DNA of 64,000 nucleotides from assembly GCA_013433145.1 (NCBI GenBank), contig CM024175.1, forward strand, positions 3,704,516 through 3,768,515, in the 5' to 3' direction. Position 1 is the first letter of the stretch. Every line of letters begins with the position of its first letter. The notes below the pieces were generated by a model, which was given only the letters and a program-made list of their open reading frames with translations, did no database searches and was not told where the DNA came from. Position numbers and translations under genes: made by a program. The stretch comes from Ascaris suum (Eukaryota > Nematoda > Chromadorea > Rhabditida > Ascarididae). This document shows positions 63,701 to 64,000 of this stretch, piece after piece.

Positions 63701-63915
63701 CTAGTATCAACGTTTCTCTTGCTTGTATCAGCCGAGTGGCGGAAACATGGATGTCCTGTTTGTCGTATTCACGAAGTATCGTGAGATACGAATTATGTGA
63801 AGCAAGAAACACTTTGCTGCCACTAGCAATTTGCAACAATTCAAGGTTCATCAATGCTCTGGAGCAATCCGTACTGGCATATGCCTGTAGATCTAATCCC
63901 AAAGAATTTGCTCCT
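63701..63915 (-). CDS. Well-bounded candidate exon, unassigned
   Basis: Acceptor CACTTTATTACAG and donor AG/GTGGTC bound a 215-nt frame (phase 2 in, phase 1 out). It encodes GANSLGLDLQAYASTDCSRA then LMNLELLQIASGSKVFLASH and NSYLTILREYDKQDIH. The S-T-D-x-x-R-x-L-M block faintly recalls the histidine acid phosphatase motif, but what follows does not fit that family, so no function is assigned. It is on the same strand as KCNQ and could be an exon of the next gene upstream or of KCNQ itself, although its exit phase does not match the 54588 exon directly. Confidence 0.35.
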
Positions 63916-64000
63916 CTGTAATAAAGTGATTTTAGCACTACAAAGGAAACGTTTGATCTTAGTCAGCATGCAAAACGAAATGCAGGCAAATGCGACATTT

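Overview
This is an intron-rich, AT-rich eukaryotic window, most likely from a nematode. Three things point there: short open frames separated by long introns, compact TTTCAG/GTAAGT-type splice sites, and two genes with clear metazoan homologues whose coding frames join exactly only after intron removal. The low gene density and multi-kilobase introns suit a large-genome (for example strongylid) nematode better than a compact Caenorhabditis genome, but that placement is inference. No bacterial, organellar or viral replicon is seen.

The two solid genes lie on the minus strand. (1) A complete seven-exon gene at 32575-23985 encodes a 344-residue dTDP-glucose 4,6-dehydratase (TGDS; RML-2-type enzyme of nematode dTDP-rhamnose synthesis). 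All six junction phases agree, and the cofactor loop, T-D-E triad and Y-x3-K are present. (2) The 3' part of a KCNQ (kqt-family) voltage-gated potassium channel gene runs from 54588 to 42186. Its eight exons encode the cytoplasmic tail: the linker after helix A, helices B, C and D, and a Ser/Pro/Thr-rich end. The membrane and pore exons were not found up to 64000 and probably lie beyond the window. A decayed Penelope-like reverse transcriptase sits antisense in a KCNQ intron (44220-44900).

Less certain coding material: a three-exon multi-pass membrane protein (15499-14917, -), a small Cys-rich phase-1/phase-1 exon (16920-16843, -), a possible neuropeptide-precursor last exon carrying a G-K-R amidation/cleavage site (19362-19126, -), a membrane-protein-like reading frame inside TGDS intron 2 (29378-28615, -), an isolated 180-codon frame at 20665 (+), other isolated frames at 35325, 36572 and 59502 (+), and a well-bounded unassigned exon near the right edge (63915-63701, -).

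Layout: 1-14.6 kb is repeat-bearing non-coding DNA (a pure AT microsatellite, C tracts, and an 849-bp foldback element with about 119-bp arms). 14.9-21.2 kb holds the uncertain genes, 24.0-32.6 kb TGDS, and 32.6-42.2 kb mostly intergenic DNA with a 20-bp exact direct repeat and a GC-rich hairpin segment. 42.2-54.6 kb is KCNQ, and 54.6-64 kb is probably the next KCNQ intron or 5' intergenic DNA with two possible exons. TGDS and KCNQ are separated by about 9.6 kb, so there is no sign that they form an operon; functionally they are unrelated (sugar-nucleotide metabolism versus membrane excitability).
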